A DNA stretch of 47,500 bases from Azospirillum sp. TSH100 (GTDB lineage: Bacteria; Pseudomonadota; Alphaproteobacteria; Azospirillales; Azospirillaceae): contig NZ_CP039635.1 of assembly GCF_004923295.1 (NCBI RefSeq), forward strand, positions 1,030,001-1,077,500, given 5' to 3'. This document shows positions 35,352 to 44,789 of this stretch, in pieces. The translations under genes were made by a program, and so were the position numbers. The stretch's first letter is position 1, and the number at the start of each line of letters is the position of its first letter. The notes below the pieces were generated by a model. That model ran no database searches. It had not been told where the DNA came from and worked only from the letters and a program-made list of their open reading frames with translations.

Positions 35352-36977
35352 TCAGGCGAGCTTCAACTCCTTGAAGAAGTCGTTGCCCTTGTCGTCGACG
35401 ATGATGAAGGCCGGGAAGTCCTCCACCTCGATGCGCCAGATGGCTTCCATGCCGAGTTCGGGATACTCGACGCATTCCACCTTCTTGATGCAGTCCTGGG
35501 CCAGACGGGCGGCGGCGCCGCCGATCGAACCGAGATAGAAGCCGCCATGCTGCTTGCAGGCCGCCGTCACCTCCGGGCTGCGGTTGCCCTTGGCGAGCAT
35601 GACCATGGAGCCGCCGGCCGCCTGGAACTGATCGACGAAGCTGTCCATGCGCCCCGCCGTGGTTGGCCCGAAGGAGCCCGAGGCGTAGCCTTTCGGCGTC
35701 TTGGCCGGGCCGGCATAGTAGATCGGGTGGTTCTTGAAATAGTCGGGAAGCGGCTCGCCGGCGTCCAGGCGGGCGCGAAGCTTGGCGTGGGCCAGATCGC
35801 GGGCGACGATCAGCGGGCCGGTCAGCGACAGGCGGGTGCGGATCGGGTACTGGCTCAGCGTGGCGCGGATCTGCTCCATCGGCTGGTTCAGGTCGATCTT
35901 CACCACCTCGCCCGACAGATGCTCGTTACCGATTTCCGGCAGATACTGGGCCGGATCGGTCTCCAACTGCTCCAGGAAGATGCCGTCCCTGGTGATCTTG
36001 CCCACCGCCTGACGGTCGGCCGAGCAGGACACGCCGATGCCGATCGGCATCGAGGCGCCATGGCGCGGCAGGCGGATGACGCGGACGTCGTGGCAGAAAT
36101 ACTTGCCACCGAACTGGGCGCCGATGCCCATGTTCTGGGTCAGCTTGTGGACCTCGGCCTCCATCGCCAGATCGCGGAAGGCGTGCGCGTCCTCACCGCC
36201 CTCGGTCGGCAGGTTGTCGAGATAGCGGGCCGAGGCCAGCTTCACCGTCTTCAGGTTCTGCTCCGCCGACAGGCCGCCGATGACGATGGCGAGGTGGTAG
36301 GGCGGGCAGGCAGAGGTGCCGAGATAGCGGATCTTGTCTTCCAGGAACTTCAGCAACCGGTCGGGCGCCAGAACCGACGGCGTGGCCTGATGCAGGAAGG
36401 TCTTGTTGGCCGACCCGCCGCCCTTGGCCATGAACAGGAACTTGTAATAGTCCTCGCCCTCGGAATAGATGTCGATCTGAGCCGGCAGGTTGTTCCGGGT
36501 GTTCTTCTCCTCATACATGGAGATCGGCGCCAGCTGGCTGTAGCGCAGGTTGCGCTTCAGGTAGGCGTCGCGGGCGCCTTCCGACAGGGCGGTCTCGTCG
36601 CCGCCCTTGGTCCAGACGCGGCGCCCCTTCTTGCCCATGATGATGGCGGTGCCGGTGTCCTGGCACATCGGCAGGGTGCCGGCGGCGGCGATGTTGGCGT
36701 TCTTCAGCAGGTCGAGCGCCACGAAGCGGTCGTTGGCCGACGCCTCCGGATCGTCCAGAATCCTGGCGAGCTGGGCCAGATGGCCCGGCCGCAGCAGATG
36801 GTTAATGTCGGAGAAGGCAGCCTCGGCCAGCAGGCGCAGACCTTCCGGTTCGACCTTCAGGATCTGCTCGCCGTCGAACTCGACGACCGAGACGTGATCC
36901 GAGGTCAGCTTGCGGTAGGTCGTGTCGTCCTTGGCGAGCGGAAACAGGCCGCGGGCTGAGGCGATGTCGTCGGGCAT
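35352..36977 (-). CDS. fumA: Class I (4Fe-4S) fumarate hydratase
   Basis: 541 residues, the one-chain form of class I fumarase as in E. coli FumA/FumB. The three cluster-binding cysteines are visible: Cys105 ([10 protein letters not shown]), Cys224 (GTSACPPYH) and Cys318 (GVSCSA). The C-terminal FumA beta domain contains the GPTTAGRMD motif. It converts fumarate to malate in the citric-acid cycle; the oxygen-sensitive cluster suggests use at low oxygen, fitting a microaerophile. It is monocistronic, with its own promoter and terminator. Confidence 0.95.
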   Translation of the reverse strand: MPDDIASARGLFPLAKDDTTYRKLTSDHVSVVEFDGEQILKVEPEGLRLLAEAAFSDINHLLRPGHLAQLARILDDPEASANDRFVALDLLKNANIAAAGTLPMCQDTGTAIIMGKKGRRVWTKGGDETALSEGARDAYLKRNLRYSQLAPISMYEEKNTRNNLPAQIDIYSEGEDYYKFLFMAKGGGSANKTFLHQATPSVLAPDRLLKFLEDKIRYLGTSACPPYHLAIVIGGLSAEQNLKTVKLASARYLDNLPTEGGEDAHAFRDLAMEAEVHKLTQNMGIGAQFGGKYFCHDVRVIRLPRHGASMPIGIGVSCSADRQAVGKITRDGIFLEQLETDPAQYLPEIGNEHLSGEVVKIDLNQPMEQIRATLSQYPIRTRLSLTGPLIVARDLAHAKLRARLDAGEPLPDYFKNHPIYYAGPAKTPKGYASGSFGPTTAGRMDSFVDQFQAAGGSMVMLAKGNRSPEVTAACKQHGGFYLGSIGGAAARLAQDCIKKVECVEYPELGMEAIWRIEVEDFPAFIIVDDKGNDFFKELKLA

Positions 36978-37027
36978 TGGGGCGTTCCTTCATGACGATC
37001 CGACGGCCGCCATTCGCCTCCGCGGAA

Positions 37028-37045
37028 CGCGCCCGGCCGGGCGCG
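37028..37045. promoter_or_regulatory. Perfect 18-bp palindrome in the fumarase leader
   Basis: CGCGCCCGGCCGGGCGCG reads identically on both strands. It lies between the predicted promoter and the fumarase start, within the untranslated leader. It could be an operator or, in RNA, a tight stem that affects translation. Confidence 0.55.
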
Positions 37046-37073
37046 CGAAGGGGGCAGGCCGCGCTCGGCCCCC

Positions 37074-37101
37074 CTTATACACCGCTGCGGGGCGGAGACA
37101 A
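37074..37101 (-). promoter_or_regulatory. Sigma-70-like promoter of fumarase
   Basis: On the minus strand TTGTCT (37101-37096) and TATAAG (37079-37074) are separated by 16 bases. They lie about 100 bases before the fumarase ATG, and no other good pair is present in the gap. Confidence 0.6.
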
Positions 37102-37152
37102 CCATCGGAGAGAGTAACGGCGCGCGACGGTTTGTCGTCAGATGAAGACAGG

Positions 37153-37192
37153 CAAAAGAAAAGGCCGGCACACCGCAATGGTATGACCAGCC
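37153..37192 (-). terminator. Terminator of the Pls-like synthetase gene
   Basis: On the minus strand GCTGGTCATACC (37191-37180) pairs with GGTGTGCCGGC (37174-37164) through one bulged base and wobble pairs, with loop ATTGC. CTTTTCTTTT follows. It starts about 30 bases after the stop codon. Confidence 0.8.
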
Positions 37193-37220
37193 TCGTCTTT
37201 CCGTCACTGGCGCCGGCTGC

Positions 37221-40200
37221 TTACGCCGCCGCCCTGACCCGTCCAGCGACCGTGCTGTCGGCATGGGCGGCCGGTTCGGCCGGGGCGCCGACCCAGTCGC
37301 CATGAGCGGGGATTTCCTCGCCCTTCATCACCAGGGTCAGCGGACCCAGCCGGGCGAAGTCGCCGACATGGGTGTCGTACAGCACGGTGGCGCCGGCCCC
37401 GACGGTGACGCCGGTTCCGACCGTCACCCGGCCGACCTTCATCACGCGGTCCTCGTAGAGATGGGTCTGGAGGGCCGACAAGGCGTTGATGGCGCAATAG
37501 TCGCCGACCGACACGCAGTCGAACTCGGTGATGTCGGTGGTGTCCATGTAGACGCCCTTGCCGAACTTCGTGCCGAACAGGCGCAGCACCCAGGGCAGCA
37601 TCGGCGTGCCGCGCAGATGGTCGAGCAGAACCTTGCCGGCCAGGCCCCAGTACAGCACCGCCACTGCCTCGGTCCGCATCGCCCACCAGGACCACATCGG
37701 CTTCATGGTGGGGGCGTAGCGGCCCATCAGCAGCCACTTCACCAGCGCCACCACCAGCACCATCGCCACGGGGATGGCGACGCTGACCGCCAGGAACTGC
37801 CAGGCGAAGGCGCCCCAGCGCTGGTCGAGGATGGCGGGGGCGAAGAACTCCACCGCGAAGGTGCCGAAGGTGATGAACAGCATCGACGGCATCGACAGGC
37901 TGAACGCCTCGAAGATGCCGCGTCCCAGACGGCGGGCGCGCGACGGCTCGAAGGTCCAGTTGGCCGACACGTTGTCGAACTTCTGGCGCACCGGCAGCTT
38001 GATCGGCGGGCTGCCGAACCAGGTGTCGCCGGCCTGCATCTCGGCATTCGCCGGCGGCTTGGATTTGATGCCGATCAGCGTGCCGGTGGGGATGGAGGAG
38101 CCCGGCGGCACCACGGCGTCGTTGCCGACGAACACGCGGGCCTCGGTCTTCACCGGTTGCAGATGCATCCAGCCGCGGCGGATATCCTCGTCGCCCAGCA
38201 CCACCTCGTCGGCGATGAAGCACTTCTCGCCGATCTCCACCAGATCGTAGCGGCCGGCGAGGTTGGTCGAGATCTCGGCGTCGCGGCCGATCTTCGCGCC
38301 CATCAGCCGGTACCAGGCCCGCATGTAGACGGTGGCGTAGAGCGAGCTGAGGGTCTCCAGCATCACTTCCGTTGCCAGTGCCACGACCCATTTGCGGACG
38401 TAGAACCAGCTGTGGACCGAGTAGGAGCCGGCCTCCACCTTCGGCAGCACGATCCAGCGCATGGCGGCGATCAGCAGCACGGTGAAGGCGACCAGAAACA
38501 TTGCGGTCGGCCAGGCGATGGCGGGAACATAGTAGAGGTAGTTGACCTTGAACACCCCGCCCATCCAGCTGTCGAGCTTGTCGAACAGGTAGAAGGCCGG
38601 GAAGATCGGGATCAACGCCACCGGCGGCAGGCCGACCAGGGCGACCAGATAGATCAGCGACTGGGCGGCGCGCTTGACGACGCCGGCACTGGGTTCCTGC
38701 GGCAGGGTGGTGCGATCGACCGTGCCGACCTTGCGAGCGGGCGAGCCGTCCCAGGACTCGTAGTCGCCGGTGTGCGTGCCGGCGGCCAGCGCCGTCAGGT
38801 CGGCCAGTTCGGTGCCCTTGCCGACGATGGCGTCGTGGCCGATGACGCAGGAGGTGCCGACATAGGCGTCCTCGCCGATCTCGATCGTGCCGATCACCAG
38901 CTCGTTGCCGATCACCTCGGCATTGGCCATCTTCACTTTGCCGCCGGTCGAGGCGCCGCGGCCGATGCTGACCAGATCGATGGCGCCGGATTCGAACTCG
39001 CCGATCATCGCATCGGCGCCGACCTTGGCGCCGAGCGCGCGCAGGAACAGCCGCATCACCGGCGATCCCTGGAACCACTTCAGATGGACCAGCGCGATGA
39101 AGCGCTGGGCCAACCACCAGCGGTAATAATAGACGCCCCACAGCGGGTAGCGGCCCGGCTTGGTCCGGCCGATGATCAGCCACTTGGCCGCGATTGCGAT
39201 GGCGACGGTGGCGATGTTGATGACGACATAGACGCCGAACAGCGTCGTGATCTCGCCGAAAATCCCCGCATCCTCGCCGGACAGCAGCATGTAGCTGACG
39301 AACACGCCCAGCCACTGCACCGTCATCAGCGCCAGGATGACCGGCAGCGCCGCGGCCTGGGCCAGCCCGCACAGCAGGCGGCGGGCGAGCGGCGGCGGAT
39401 CGAAGGACAGGTCGGCCGGCTTGGCGCCATGACCGGCCGGCGCCTTGGCGTCCAGCCGTTCGGCCATTGCGCGCAGCGTGCGGGCGCCATAGACGTCCTG
39501 AAGGGTCAGGCTTGCCAGCCCGGCGGTCTCGCGCACCGCCGAGACGAAGCGCGCCGCCAGCAGCGAATGGCCGCCCAGGTCGAGGAAGAAGTCGGCCTCC
39601 AGCGGGATCGACTGGCCGGGGAGGACCCGGCGGGCGGCGTCCAGCAGCGTGGCCTCGGTCGGGCTGCGCGGCTCCTCCTGCTCGCCGGCACCGGCATGCT
39701 CGGTCAGCGGCATGGCCTGCAAGGTCTTGCGGTCGGCCTTGCCGGAGGTCAGGCGCGGCAGCTCCGCCACCTGTTCATAGTGCGCCGGCACCATGTAGGC
39801 GGGCAGTTGGGCGCGCAGCGCGTCGCGGAGCGCGGCCTTGTCGAGGGATGAGCCGGGCTGCGCCACCAGGAAGGCGACCAGACGGTCCAGGCCGTTGTCG
39901 GTGCGCAGAACCACCGTCGCCTGTGCGACGCCGGGCAGATCGGTCAGCTTCGCCTCGATCTCGCCCAGCTCCAGCCGGAAGCCGCGGATCTTCACCTGAT
40001 CGTCGATGCGGCCATGGAAGCGCAGGTTGCCGTCGGCATCGACGCTGACTGCGTCGCCGGAGCGGTAGAGCAGCGGATCGGCTCCGCCGGAGCGGAACGG
40101 GTTGGCGATGAACTTCTCCGCCGTCAGTTCCGGTCGGCCGAGATAGCCCTGGGCCACGCCGGGGCCGCCGATCAGCAACTCGCCCTGGGTGCCGGGGGCC

Positions 40201-41327
40201 ACCGGCTGCAATGCCTCGTCCACCACATAGCATGTGTAGTTCGGAATCGGGCGGCCGATGGTGACGGGGGTGTCAGGATGAACCTCGGCCACCGTGGCGA
40301 CGACGGTCGCTTCGGTCGGGCCATAGCTGTTGAACAGGCGCCGGCCCGGCCGGCACCAGCGCGAGGCGACGGCCGGCGGGCAGGCCTCGCCGCCCAGGAT
40401 GACGACGCGCAGCGACGGGATATCCTTCGGCAGCATCGCCAGCAGGGTCGGCACGGTGTCGAGAACGGTGACGCCGGCCTCGGTCAGCACGTCAGCCAGC
40501 CGGTCGGCCTCGTCCAGCACCTGGCGGCTGGCGACCCACAGGGTGGCGCCGGCCAGATAGGGGACGAAGATTTCTTCGAGCGACAGGTCGAAGGCCACCG
40601 AGGCGCCCTGGAAGGCCACATCGTCGGCCGTGATGCCGTAGACGCTGTTGGCGGCGCGCAGGTAATGGCAGATGTTGCGGTGGCTGATGACGATGCCCTT
40701 GGGCTTGCCGGTCGAGCCCGAAGTGTAGATCGCATAGGCCGGGCTGTCCGGCGTTACCCCATCGGCGCGCAGATCGAACGGCTGCTCGTTGTCGCTCAGC
40801 ACGTCGCCGATGCGCAGCACCTGGACGTCGGCGCCGGCCGCTGCCAGCGTCGCGGCCTTGGTGCCGGTCACCAGATCGATCAGGATCGCCGGGGCGGCGC
40901 AGTCGGTCAGGCTGACGGCCACGCGCTCCGCCGGAGCGTCGGCGTCGAAAGGAAGATAGGCGGCGCCTGCCTTCAGGATGCCCAGCAGCGCCACATGCAG
41001 GTCGAGCGACCGTGCCATCCACAACCCGACGAAGCAGCCCGGGCCGATCCCGCGTGCCCGCAGCCCGCGGGCGACCCGGTTGGCGCGCGCGTCCAGTTCG
41101 GCATAGGTGACGCGCCGGCCTTCATAGATGATGGCCGTGCGATCCGGATGCGCCCTGGCGGTTGCCTGCGGAATGTCGGACAGCAGTTCGTCGCGCAGAA
41201 GGGACGGGTCGATCGCGCCGCTCAGAGTCGGAACCGTCGGAGTGGCGGTCCAAGGAGCGGAGATCGTCGATTGACCGGCCGGGGAAACATCGGTCGGGCC
41301 GTTGGCCCGCGCAGTCAGCAGAGTCAC
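37221..41327 (-). CDS. Pls/PosA-family synthetase: NRPS-like adenylation-carrier protein fused to a membrane polymerase
   Basis: 1368 residues in the architecture of epsilon-poly-L-lysine synthetase (about 1319 residues). An adenylation domain (about 50-540) shows YAIYTSGSTGKPKG (about 200-213), FDLSLEEIF (about 243-252), NSYGPTEAT (about 330), RSGD, GRIDDQVKIRGFRLELGE (about 438-455) and SGKADRK (about 529). A carrier domain follows with the phosphopantetheine Ser588 in DLGGHSLLAARF. Then come six membrane spans in pairs (about 649-716, 886-959, 1146-1203) alternating with three hexapeptide-repeat-like domains (about 756-860, 1000-1110, 1243-1350). In Pls such domains join activated amino acids one by one without a thioesterase. 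The likely product is a short cationic homopolymer; the substrate is uncertain. GTG start; no phosphopantetheinyl transferase or exporter adjacent. Confidence 0.9.
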   Translation of the reverse strand: MTLLTARANGPTDVSPAGQSTISAPWTATPTVPTLSGAIDPSLLRDELLSDIPQATARAHPDRTAIIYEGRRVTYAELDARANRVARGLRARGIGPGCFVGLWMARSLDLHVALLGILKAGAAYLPFDADAPAERVAVSLTDCAAPAILIDLVTGTKAATLAAAGADVQVLRIGDVLSDNEQPFDLRADGVTPDSPAYAIYTSGSTGKPKGIVISHRNICHYLRAANSVYGITADDVAFQGASVAFDLSLEEIFVPYLAGATLWVASRQVLDEADRLADVLTEAGVTVLDTVPTLLAMLPKDIPSLRVVILGGEACPPAVASRWCRPGRRLFNSYGPTEATVVATVAEVHPDTPVTIGRPIPNYTCYVVDEALQPVAPGTQGELLIGGPGVAQGYLGRPELTAEKFIANPFRSGGADPLLYRSGDAVSVDADGNLRFHGRIDDQVKIRGFRLELGEIEAKLTDLPGVAQATVVLRTDNGLDRLVAFLVAQPGSSLDKAALRDALRAQLPAYMVPAHYEQVAELPRLTSGKADRKTLQAMPLTEHAGAGEQEEPRSPTEATLLDAARRVLPGQSIPLEADFFLDLGGHSLLAARFVSAVRETAGLASLTLQDVYGARTLRAMAERLDAKAPAGHGAKPADLSFDPPPLARRLLCGLAQAAALPVILALMTVQWLGVFVSYMLLSGEDAGIFGEITTLFGVYVVINIATVAIAIAAKWLIIGRTKPGRYPLWGVYYYRWWLAQRFIALVHLKWFQGSPVMRLFLRALGAKVGADAMIGEFESGAIDLVSIGRGASTGGKVKMANAEVIGNELVIGTIEIGEDAYVGTSCVIGHDAIVGKGTELADLTALAAGTHTGDYESWDGSPARKVGTVDRTTLPQEPSAGVVKRAAQSLIYLVALVGLPPVALIPIFPAFYLFDKLDSWMGGVFKVNYLYYVPAIAWPTAMFLVAFTVLLIAAMRWIVLPKVEAGSYSVHSWFYVRKWVVALATEVMLETLSSLYATVYMRAWYRLMGAKIGRDAEISTNLAGRYDLVEIGEKCFIADEVVLGDEDIRRGWMHLQPVKTEARVFVGNDAVVPPGSSIPTGTLIGIKSKPPANAEMQAGDTWFGSPPIKLPVRQKFDNVSANWTFEPSRARRLGRGIFEAFSLSMPSMLFITFGTFAVEFFAPAILDQRWGAFAWQFLAVSVAIPVAMVLVVALVKWLLMGRYAPTMKPMWSWWAMRTEAVAVLYWGLAGKVLLDHLRGTPMLPWVLRLFGTKFGKGVYMDTTDITEFDCVSVGDYCAINALSALQTHLYEDRVMKVGRVTVGTGVTVGAGATVLYDTHVGDFARLGPLTLVMKGEEIPAHGDWVGAPAEPAAHADSTVAGRVRAAA

Positions 41328-42056
41328 GCTGTGTCAGCCTTCCAAAGGGAATCAGCGCGGTGGCGCCAAATGGACCCGATCGTTATGCGGTCCCGGCGGT
41401 CGGCTGAACGCGGCGATGGGCCGCTCTCAAGTTGTGACGCTTCATGGTTAACGAATGCTTGCCGCTCGGCATGTCGGCACCCGTACCGATGGGAGATGAC
41501 AAGTCTTGGGCTGCCCAAGCGCTGCGAAAGCAACATTCGCCCAACCGAAAGAAAGTGTAAGACCCGACGGCACCGGATACATGCAGTTACATGAACGCGC
41601 ATGTTCGCGCCTTCATGATCCCATGCGCGGCGACGGTCAAGCTTATCCTTATGGAACTGAATCGAAGGGCAGGGCCCTGTGTCGGGGCTATCACATGCCC
41701 TGCCACAATGTCCGCTGACCGGTGACTTCCGCCAGGGCGGTCGCCATGCGCCGTTCCGGTTGCCGGTGATCGGCTGTGCTGCAACCAAGACCAGAATAAG
41801 CCTCCCGAATGGGTGGGCATTCACGGGCTGAGGCCATCGCGCCGCCGCGGTTCCCGTCCGTTCCGCGCACATGTGGTGTCGCCCGCTGCATTGCGCCATT
41901 CGGGACGCGCATGGCTGAGGTTCCGGGATTCCGGGTTCGTCCGGTATTTACATTATGGACATCATCAAAACAAAAAATAATGATGACCGTCATCAATAGC
42001 GTCCGGTATCGGCGAGAGGCGCAAATGCCGGACGAAGGACAGGAGAGGGTAGGGTT
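41328..42056. other. Long intergenic region between synthetase and SDR genes
   Basis: 729 bases with no supported gene: the frames present (e.g. 191 codons minus, 41324-41899; 70 codons plus, 41506-41718) lack ribosome sites, family resemblance and the codon bias of the neighbours. It must contain the two divergent promoters. Seen: a TTAACCAT half-site on the minus strand (41435-41442) before the synthetase, a lower-GC stretch (41945-42000), and the palindrome TGATGACCGTCATCA. A small RNA cannot be excluded. Confidence 0.6.
41956..41995 (+). promoter_or_regulatory. Palindromic operator and promoter of the SDR-MFS operon
   Basis: TGATGACCGTCATCA (41981-41995) has perfect 7-base arms about a central C, the symmetry of a TetR/GntR-type site. 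It overlaps a possible -10 (TAATGA, 41978-41983) that lies 16 bases after TGGACA (41956-41961). It ends 62 bases before the SDR start. A repressor bound here would block the promoter. No matching regulator gene is in the window. Confidence 0.5.
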
Positions 42057-42836
42057 ATGACGGTTGCGATGAACATGATCGGTGCGGACATGAGCGGGCG
42101 GGTGGCCCTGGTGACCGGCGGCACCTCCGGAATCGGTCGAACGACGGCGCTTGCCTTTGCCGGCGCGGGGGCGACGGTGATCGTCACCGGCCGACGCGAG
42201 GCGGAAGGGCGGGAAACGGTGGAGCTGATCGGCCGTGCCGGCGGCAGCGGCCACTTCGTGGCGGCCGACGTCGCCGACGCCACCGAAGTCGCCGCCCTGT
42301 TCGACCGGATCGAGCGTGACCATGGCCGCCTGGATGCCGCCTTCAACAATGCCGGCATCCATTTGGCCGCGCCGCTGACCGAGATGGAAGAGGAGGCTTT
42401 CGACCGGGTGCTGACTGTCAACGTCAAAGGCGTCTGGCTCTGCCTGAAGCATGAACTGGCGATCATGCGCGGCCAGGGGCGTGGCGCGGTCGTCAACACC
42501 GGGTCGGTGCTGGGCCAGATCGGCATGGCCGGCAATGCCGCCTACTCCGCCAGCAAGGCGGCGGTGGAGGGGCTGACCCGCACCGCGGCCATGGAGGTTG
42601 CGGCCTTCGGTGTGCGCGTCAACGCCGTCTGCCCGGCGATCATCCAGACGCCGATGAGCCAGGCTTCCTTCGGTGGCGCCGATCGGGTCGAGGCCGCGCT
42701 GGGACCGCTTCACCCCGTCGGCCGTGTCGGCCGTCCGGAAGAGGTCGCCGCCGCGGTGCTCTGGCTCTGCTCCGACGCCGCCGGCTTCGTCACCGGACAG
42801 TCGATCAACATCGACGGCGGCGTGACTGCCCGATAA
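42057..42836 (+). CDS. Short-chain dehydrogenase/reductase
   Basis: 259 residues of classical SDR type. Seen: cofactor loop GGTSGIG (21-27), NNAG structural motif, catalytic Tyr163 and Lys167 in YSASK, and a C-terminal GQSINIDGG. The Thr-Gly-Arg-Arg after beta-2 (VTGRREAEG) favours NADP(H). AGGAGAGGGTAGGG before the ATG is a very strong ribosome site. It is followed after 53 bases by the MFS gene on the same strand. This pairing suggests that the enzyme modifies the compound imported or exported by the transporter. Substrate unknown. Confidence 0.9.
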   Translation: MTVAMNMIGADMSGRVALVTGGTSGIGRTTALAFAGAGATVIVTGRREAEGRETVELIGRAGGSGHFVAADVADATEVAALFDRIERDHGRLDAAFNNAGIHLAAPLTEMEEEAFDRVLTVNVKGVWLCLKHELAIMRGQGRGAVVNTGSVLGQIGMAGNAAYSASKAAVEGLTRTAAMEVAAFGVRVNAVCPAIIQTPMSQASFGGADRVEAALGPLHPVGRVGRPEEVAAAVLWLCSDAAGFVTGQSINIDGGVTAR

Positions 42837-42889
42837 CCCGGCCCGATAACCGGGCCCAACAACAGGCAAGCCACCGGAGATCCCAGCCG

Positions 42890-44167
42890 ATGCTGTCCGC
42901 TCCCCTCGCCGCCGCTCTGGCCCGGCGCGACATCCACTATGCCTGGATCGTCGTCGCTGTCACCTTTCTGTCGATGCTGGTGTCCGCCGGTGCGGTCGGT
43001 GCGCCCGGTGTCCTGCTTCTGCCGCTTCAGCGGGAATTCGGCTGGGACACCGCCGACATCTCCACCGCCATGGCGATCCGCCTGTTGCTGTTCGGGTTGA
43101 TGGGCCCTTTCGCTGCCGCGATGATCAACCGCTTCGGCGTTCGCCGCATGGTGCTGTCCTCCCTGACGCTGGTCGGTGGTGGGCTGCTCGCCTCGCTGGC
43201 GATGCGGGAGGTCTGGCAACTGATCCTGCTGTGGGGCTTTGTCGTCGGCTTCGGCACCGGCCTGACCGCCATGGTGCTGGGCGCCACCATCGCCACCCGC
43301 TGGTTCGTCGCCCGCCGCGGGCTGGTGATCGGGCTGCTGACCGCCAGTTCGGCCACCGGGCAGCTGGTGTTCATGCCGCTGCTGTCGATGCTGACGGAGG
43401 CCTATGGCTGGCGTACCGCCATCGCTCTGCTGTGCGGTCTGATTGCTGTGGCCGCCCTGGCGATGCTGGCGCTGATGCGGGATCGCCCGGCCGACCTTGG
43501 CCTGTCCGCCTTCGGCGAGGTGGAGGGGGCTCCGCCTGCCGCCCCTTCCGGTGCCATCCTGTCGGCCGCGCTGGGCGCCCTGCGTGATGCCGCTGTGACG
43601 CGGACCTTCTGGGTGCTGTTCGCCACCTTCTTCATCTGCGGCGCCAGCACCAACGGCCTGATCCAGACCCACCTGATCCCGCTCTGCGTCGATTTCAGCG
43701 TGCCGGAGGTGCAGGCGGCCGGCCTGCTGGCGGTGATGGGCATCTTCGACTTCGTCGGCACCGTCGGGTCGGGCTGGCTGTCCGACCGTTACGACAACCG
43801 CTGGCTCCTGGTCTGGTATTACGGCCTGCGCGGGCTGTCGTTGCTCTACCTGCCTTATTCCGACTTCACGCTCTACGGCCTGTCGGTCTTCGCCGTCTTC
43901 TACGGCCTGGACTGGATCGCCACCGTACCGCCGACCGTGCGGCTGACTGCGGAGCGTTTCGGCCGGGAACGCGCCAACCTCGTCTTCGGCTGGGTTTTCG
44001 CCGGCCACCAGCTGGGTGCCGCCGCCGCCGCCTTCGGCGCTGGCCTGTCGCGCAGCGCGCTTCAGACCTATCTGCCGGCCTTCGCCACCGCCGGCGCGCT
44101 CTGCCTGCTCGCGGCGGTGCTGGTGCCGATGATCGGCGGCCTTGCCAAGCCGGCTGCCGCAGAGTGA
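42890..44167 (+). CDS. MFS transporter, OFA/monocarboxylate-like
   Basis: 425 residues with twelve predicted membrane spans and the MFS signature between spans (NRFGVRRM and, in the second half, GWLSDRYDNRW). The N-terminal HYAWIVVAVTFLSMLVSAG is typical of the oxalate/formate and monocarboxylate branch, so an organic-acid substrate is possible. It is the second gene of the SDR operon. Its stop lies 7 bases from the end of the convergent Lrp-type gene. Confidence 0.88.
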   Translation: MLSAPLAAALARRDIHYAWIVVAVTFLSMLVSAGAVGAPGVLLLPLQREFGWDTADISTAMAIRLLLFGLMGPFAAAMINRFGVRRMVLSSLTLVGGGLLASLAMREVWQLILLWGFVVGFGTGLTAMVLGATIATRWFVARRGLVIGLLTASSATGQLVFMPLLSMLTEAYGWRTAIALLCGLIAVAALAMLALMRDRPADLGLSAFGEVEGAPPAAPSGAILSAALGALRDAAVTRTFWVLFATFFICGASTNGLIQTHLIPLCVDFSVPEVQAAGLLAVMGIFDFVGTVGSGWLSDRYDNRWLLVWYYGLRGLSLLYLPYSDFTLYGLSVFAVFYGLDWIATVPPTVRLTAERFGRERANLVFGWVFAGHQLGAAAAAFGAGLSRSALQTYLPAFATAGALCLLAAVLVPMIGGLAKPAAAE

Positions 44168-44174
44168 TGAAGCA

Positions 44175-44657
44175 TCACTCCCCCAGATGCTCCAGCGGCA
44201 GGGCAGTGCGGTAGCGCACCTGCTTCAGGGCGAAGCTGGAGCGGATGCTGGCGACGCCGGGGATGCGGGTCAGGTGCTCCTTCAGGAACCGCTCATAGCT
44301 GGCAAGGTCCGGCACCACCACCCGCAGCAGGTAATCGGCGTCGCCGGTCATCAGATAGCATTCCAGCACCTCCGGCCGTGCCATCACCGCCGCCTCGAAC
44401 CCGTCGAGCCGCGCCTCGATCTGCCTTTCCAGGCTGACATTGACGAAGATGTTGACCGGCAGATCGACGGAGGCCGGATCGACCAGCGCCACATAGCGGG
44501 CGATCACCCCAGCCTCCTCCAGCGCCTTGACCCGGCGCAGGCAGGGGGAGGGCGACAGGCCGACCCGCTCCGCCAGTTCGTTGTTGGGCAGCCGGCCATC
44601 CTGCTGAAGGGCGGCCAGAATCCTGCGGTCGATGCGGTCGAGGGCATGTCTTGGCAT
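44175..44657 (-). CDS. Lrp/AsnC-family transcriptional regulator
   Basis: 160 residues. The N-terminal helix-turn-helix (about 5-50: LDRIDRRILAALQQDGRLPNNELAERVGLSPSPCLRRVKALE) and the C-terminal RAM ligand-binding domain (about 60-150, with EVLECYLMTGDADYLLRVVVPD) are complete. It would bind an amino acid and regulate the divergent AceE-like gene, whose start is 133 bases away. The ATG at 44657 gives the usual family N-terminus; the ATG at 44687 adds ten codons and cannot be excluded. Confidence 0.93.
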   Translation of the reverse strand: MPRHALDRIDRRILAALQQDGRLPNNELAERVGLSPSPCLRRVKALEEAGVIARYVALVDPASVDLPVNIFVNVSLERQIEARLDGFEAAVMARPEVLECYLMTGDADYLLRVVVPDLASYERFLKEHLTRIPGVASIRSSFALKQVRYRTALPLEHLGE

Positions 44658-44789
44658 CGGATACCGTTTCCACTGCTGTTCTGGCATCCAATGCTAAAAC
44701 GGAACCGCAGCCGGCGCCACTTCGCAAGCACCTGCCGGGTCACAGATGATAGGCTGCTCAAACCATAACCCCCGTTCGGGAGCAGACCA

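Noticed and set aside
37263..39851. 862-codon plus-strand frame opposite the Pls-like synthetase
   Set aside because: It is low-complexity Asp/Arg/Gly/His-rich, with no ribosome site; the minus-strand gene has full NRPS motifs.
41324..41899. 191-codon minus-strand frame upstream of the synthetase
   Set aside because: The start lacks a ribosome site, the product shows no domain, and the DNA is of lower GC and promoter-like.
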